Below, in pieces: positions 62,393 to 64,000 of a stretch of DNA of 64,000 nucleotides. The notes under the pieces are model-generated. The model was given only the letters and a program-made list of their open reading frames with translations. It had not been told where the DNA came from and ran no database searches. The DNA is taken from assembly GCA_023079485.1 (NCBI GenBank), contig CM041083.1, positions 105,291,054 through 105,355,053 of the forward strand, in the 5' to 3' direction. How positions within the stretch are numbered: the first letter of the stretch is position 1; each line of letters starts with the position of its first letter. The translations under genes and the position numbers were made by a program. This stretch comes from Archilochus colubris (taxonomy: Eukaryota; Chordata; Aves; Apodiformes; Trochilidae).

Positions 62393-64000
62393 TTTCAGAC
62401 TTTATGTGTAAAGGGGAGTTTCTAGGAGAAAGGGGGTGTTGTGGCAAAGTTGTCCTCAGGTGTGGCAGATTGAGGGTGGATCTACCTTCTTCTAAAATTT
62501 TCCTCCATGGTAAGGTTCAACATGTGGCATCAGCTTTTTCAAGTTCCATAAGATGGCTGAATTTTGTCTCACTTGGTTTCTTAGTATTTCCATGAACATT
62601 TTCACCTGGTTCCATAAGCAAAGGTGATAGAAAGAAAACTTGTATTTAGCACAGGCTCCCATGAGTCTAGACACAAGGCTCAACAAGGATTAACAATATG
62701 CTGAGAGGAACTGTCATCCTGTAGTTCAGTATTTACTTCTCCACTTTCTGTCAAATGTCAGGAAAAGATAGCAATCTTTGAAAAAGCTAAATTCAAATAA
62801 ATTATTTAAAATCTTCACACACACACAAAAAAATATCCATTGTATTCTGAATCCTTATCAAAGCATGGCATGATAAATGATGCATAGGAGTGGACCTGCA
62901 GAATATTGCCTGGAACATTATCCTGTTCAATGGTGGAAATAATTTCATTTATGGTTAATATAAATAGTTTCTTTATGTATTTTGGGATTATCTTCAGCAG
63001 TATGTGCTCTTTCTTCCTTCAAATGCTTAGTAGTAAAATAATAAACACTCCCAGAGATTCTTGTTTCTAATTGGATTCCTTTTAGGCCACCTACACAGAA
63101 ATACACAAATGCTGATGCCTGCAGCAGCCACACTGTGCTGTATGGTATAAGTAGCTCTGGAAGTTCAATAAAGATCTAAATTGTACAACGGATTTCACAG
63201 ACAGGAGACTTCATTTGATAAAGGTGAAAAGGTGAATCCCCCAATTTCCAAGTTGTTTTTGCTTTTGTAACAGTAGGAGAGGATTAGAGATTGAGATGGG
63301 GAGGTCAATTTTTGCCTTTTCTTTTGCAGTTATCTATGTATTCACTCTAAAATGTGTTAAATAAATGTAACAAAATGAACTGCAGATTATTATATGCAAT
63401 AATCACAGTAAGAAATACATAATTATAACAGACAGTGGATATAAAATGGACTGGAATGAAACATGAAATACAGTGCTGCATTTAAAAAAAGTCCAGTCCT
63501 ATACAATGAAAAGGCTTTGAAATCAAAAGTCATTTAAGAGCATGATGTTGTTTGAACAGCTAAAATGGATTATGATTCCACTGGGTAGGTGTGTACTTTA
63601 GCATCCCACATTGTATTAAAGAAGATAAAAATTCAGGAAGCAACTGCTGTCAAGAGAAAATCTTCAAATAAATTGTCTCTGCTGTTAAAATTACCACTTA
63701 CATTTTCCACTTTAAAAAGAAAGCTGTGGATTTGTATTAGAATAAATATTATTCATGCCTAGAAATAACTGGATAGCTAGGTAAATAGATATTAGTAGAC
63801 AAACACAAAAAATATTCTATGTACATGCACATGTATTTTAGGCTCAAAAAAGCTTAAAAAAAGGTTACATTGTGAGGCATCTAAAATTTTATAAATGTCA
63901 AAATTAAGGTTTTCTCGCAAGCTGGCATCCTTCAATGTTTGCCATGGGAAGTGGTGCTATCTGGAGGTGTATGCTGATTATTCTAGCACTTTTTAAAATA
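62393..64000. other. Unique AT-rich DNA, no gene seen
   Basis: No transposon, exon or RNA gene is recognised after the CR1 truncation point. Open frames are all under 75 codons. Confidence 0.55.

Noticed and set aside
1..64000. Bacterial, phage or CRISPR-type systems
   Set aside because: No compact coding, no ribosome binding sites, no spaced direct repeats. The CR1 elements identify the DNA as vertebrate nuclear sequence.

Overview
This is nuclear DNA of a vertebrate, almost certainly a bird. The main evidence is at least twelve pieces of CR1 LINE retrotransposons. Most carry the CR1-specific 3' end, made of short tandem octamers of the type ATTCTATG with no poly(A) tail. The pieces also show 5' truncation and decayed ORF2 peptides such as GVPQGSVLG and LPLYSALV. 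Repeat density is otherwise low, which fits an avian genome. Nothing bacterial, archaeal or phage-like is present: no operons, ribosome binding sites, tRNA, rRNA or CRISPR.

I find no convincing protein-coding gene or coding exon. All long open frames are explained by simple repeats, old transposons or CT-rich composition. The window therefore reads as an AT-rich gene desert or the inside of a very large intron, and I cannot tell which from the sequence alone.

Layout. 1-9 kb: two plus-strand CR1 3' ends (854-1303, 6880-7107), a CT-rich LTR-like block (3690-4640), an LTR copy (7862-8640) and a minus-strand CR1 (8789-9030). 9-13.5 kb: unique DNA, then a 1 kb minus-strand CR1 (11780-12832) and an old CR1 relic. 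13.5-22.5 kb: a long repeat-poor stretch with blocks that look like conserved non-coding DNA. 22.5-28 kb: small relics, a diverged pair of similar segments about 1.34 kb apart (24045 and 25386), a perfect 13-bp inverted repeat (26454-26487) and an old 1 kb CR1 (26800-27845). 28-39.4 kb: mostly unique. 39.4-50 kb: CR1 copies at 39433, 43950, 48668 and 49262, and a 0.4 kb AGAGG-type satellite (45503-45899). 50-53 kb: a second LTR copy (51542-52577) of the family seen at 7862, interrupted by 29 perfect TCTTC units. 53-61 kb: unique, with one good candidate for a non-coding exon (58467-58603). 61231-62392: the best-preserved CR1. The rest is unique.

There are no genes here to work together. The most interesting leads are non-coding: the duplicated segment pair, the perfect inverted repeat, two homopurine/homopyrimidine arrays that could form triplex DNA, a candidate spliced non-coding exon, and several motif-dense AT-rich blocks that may be enhancers. 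Family names were assigned by recognition, not by a database search.
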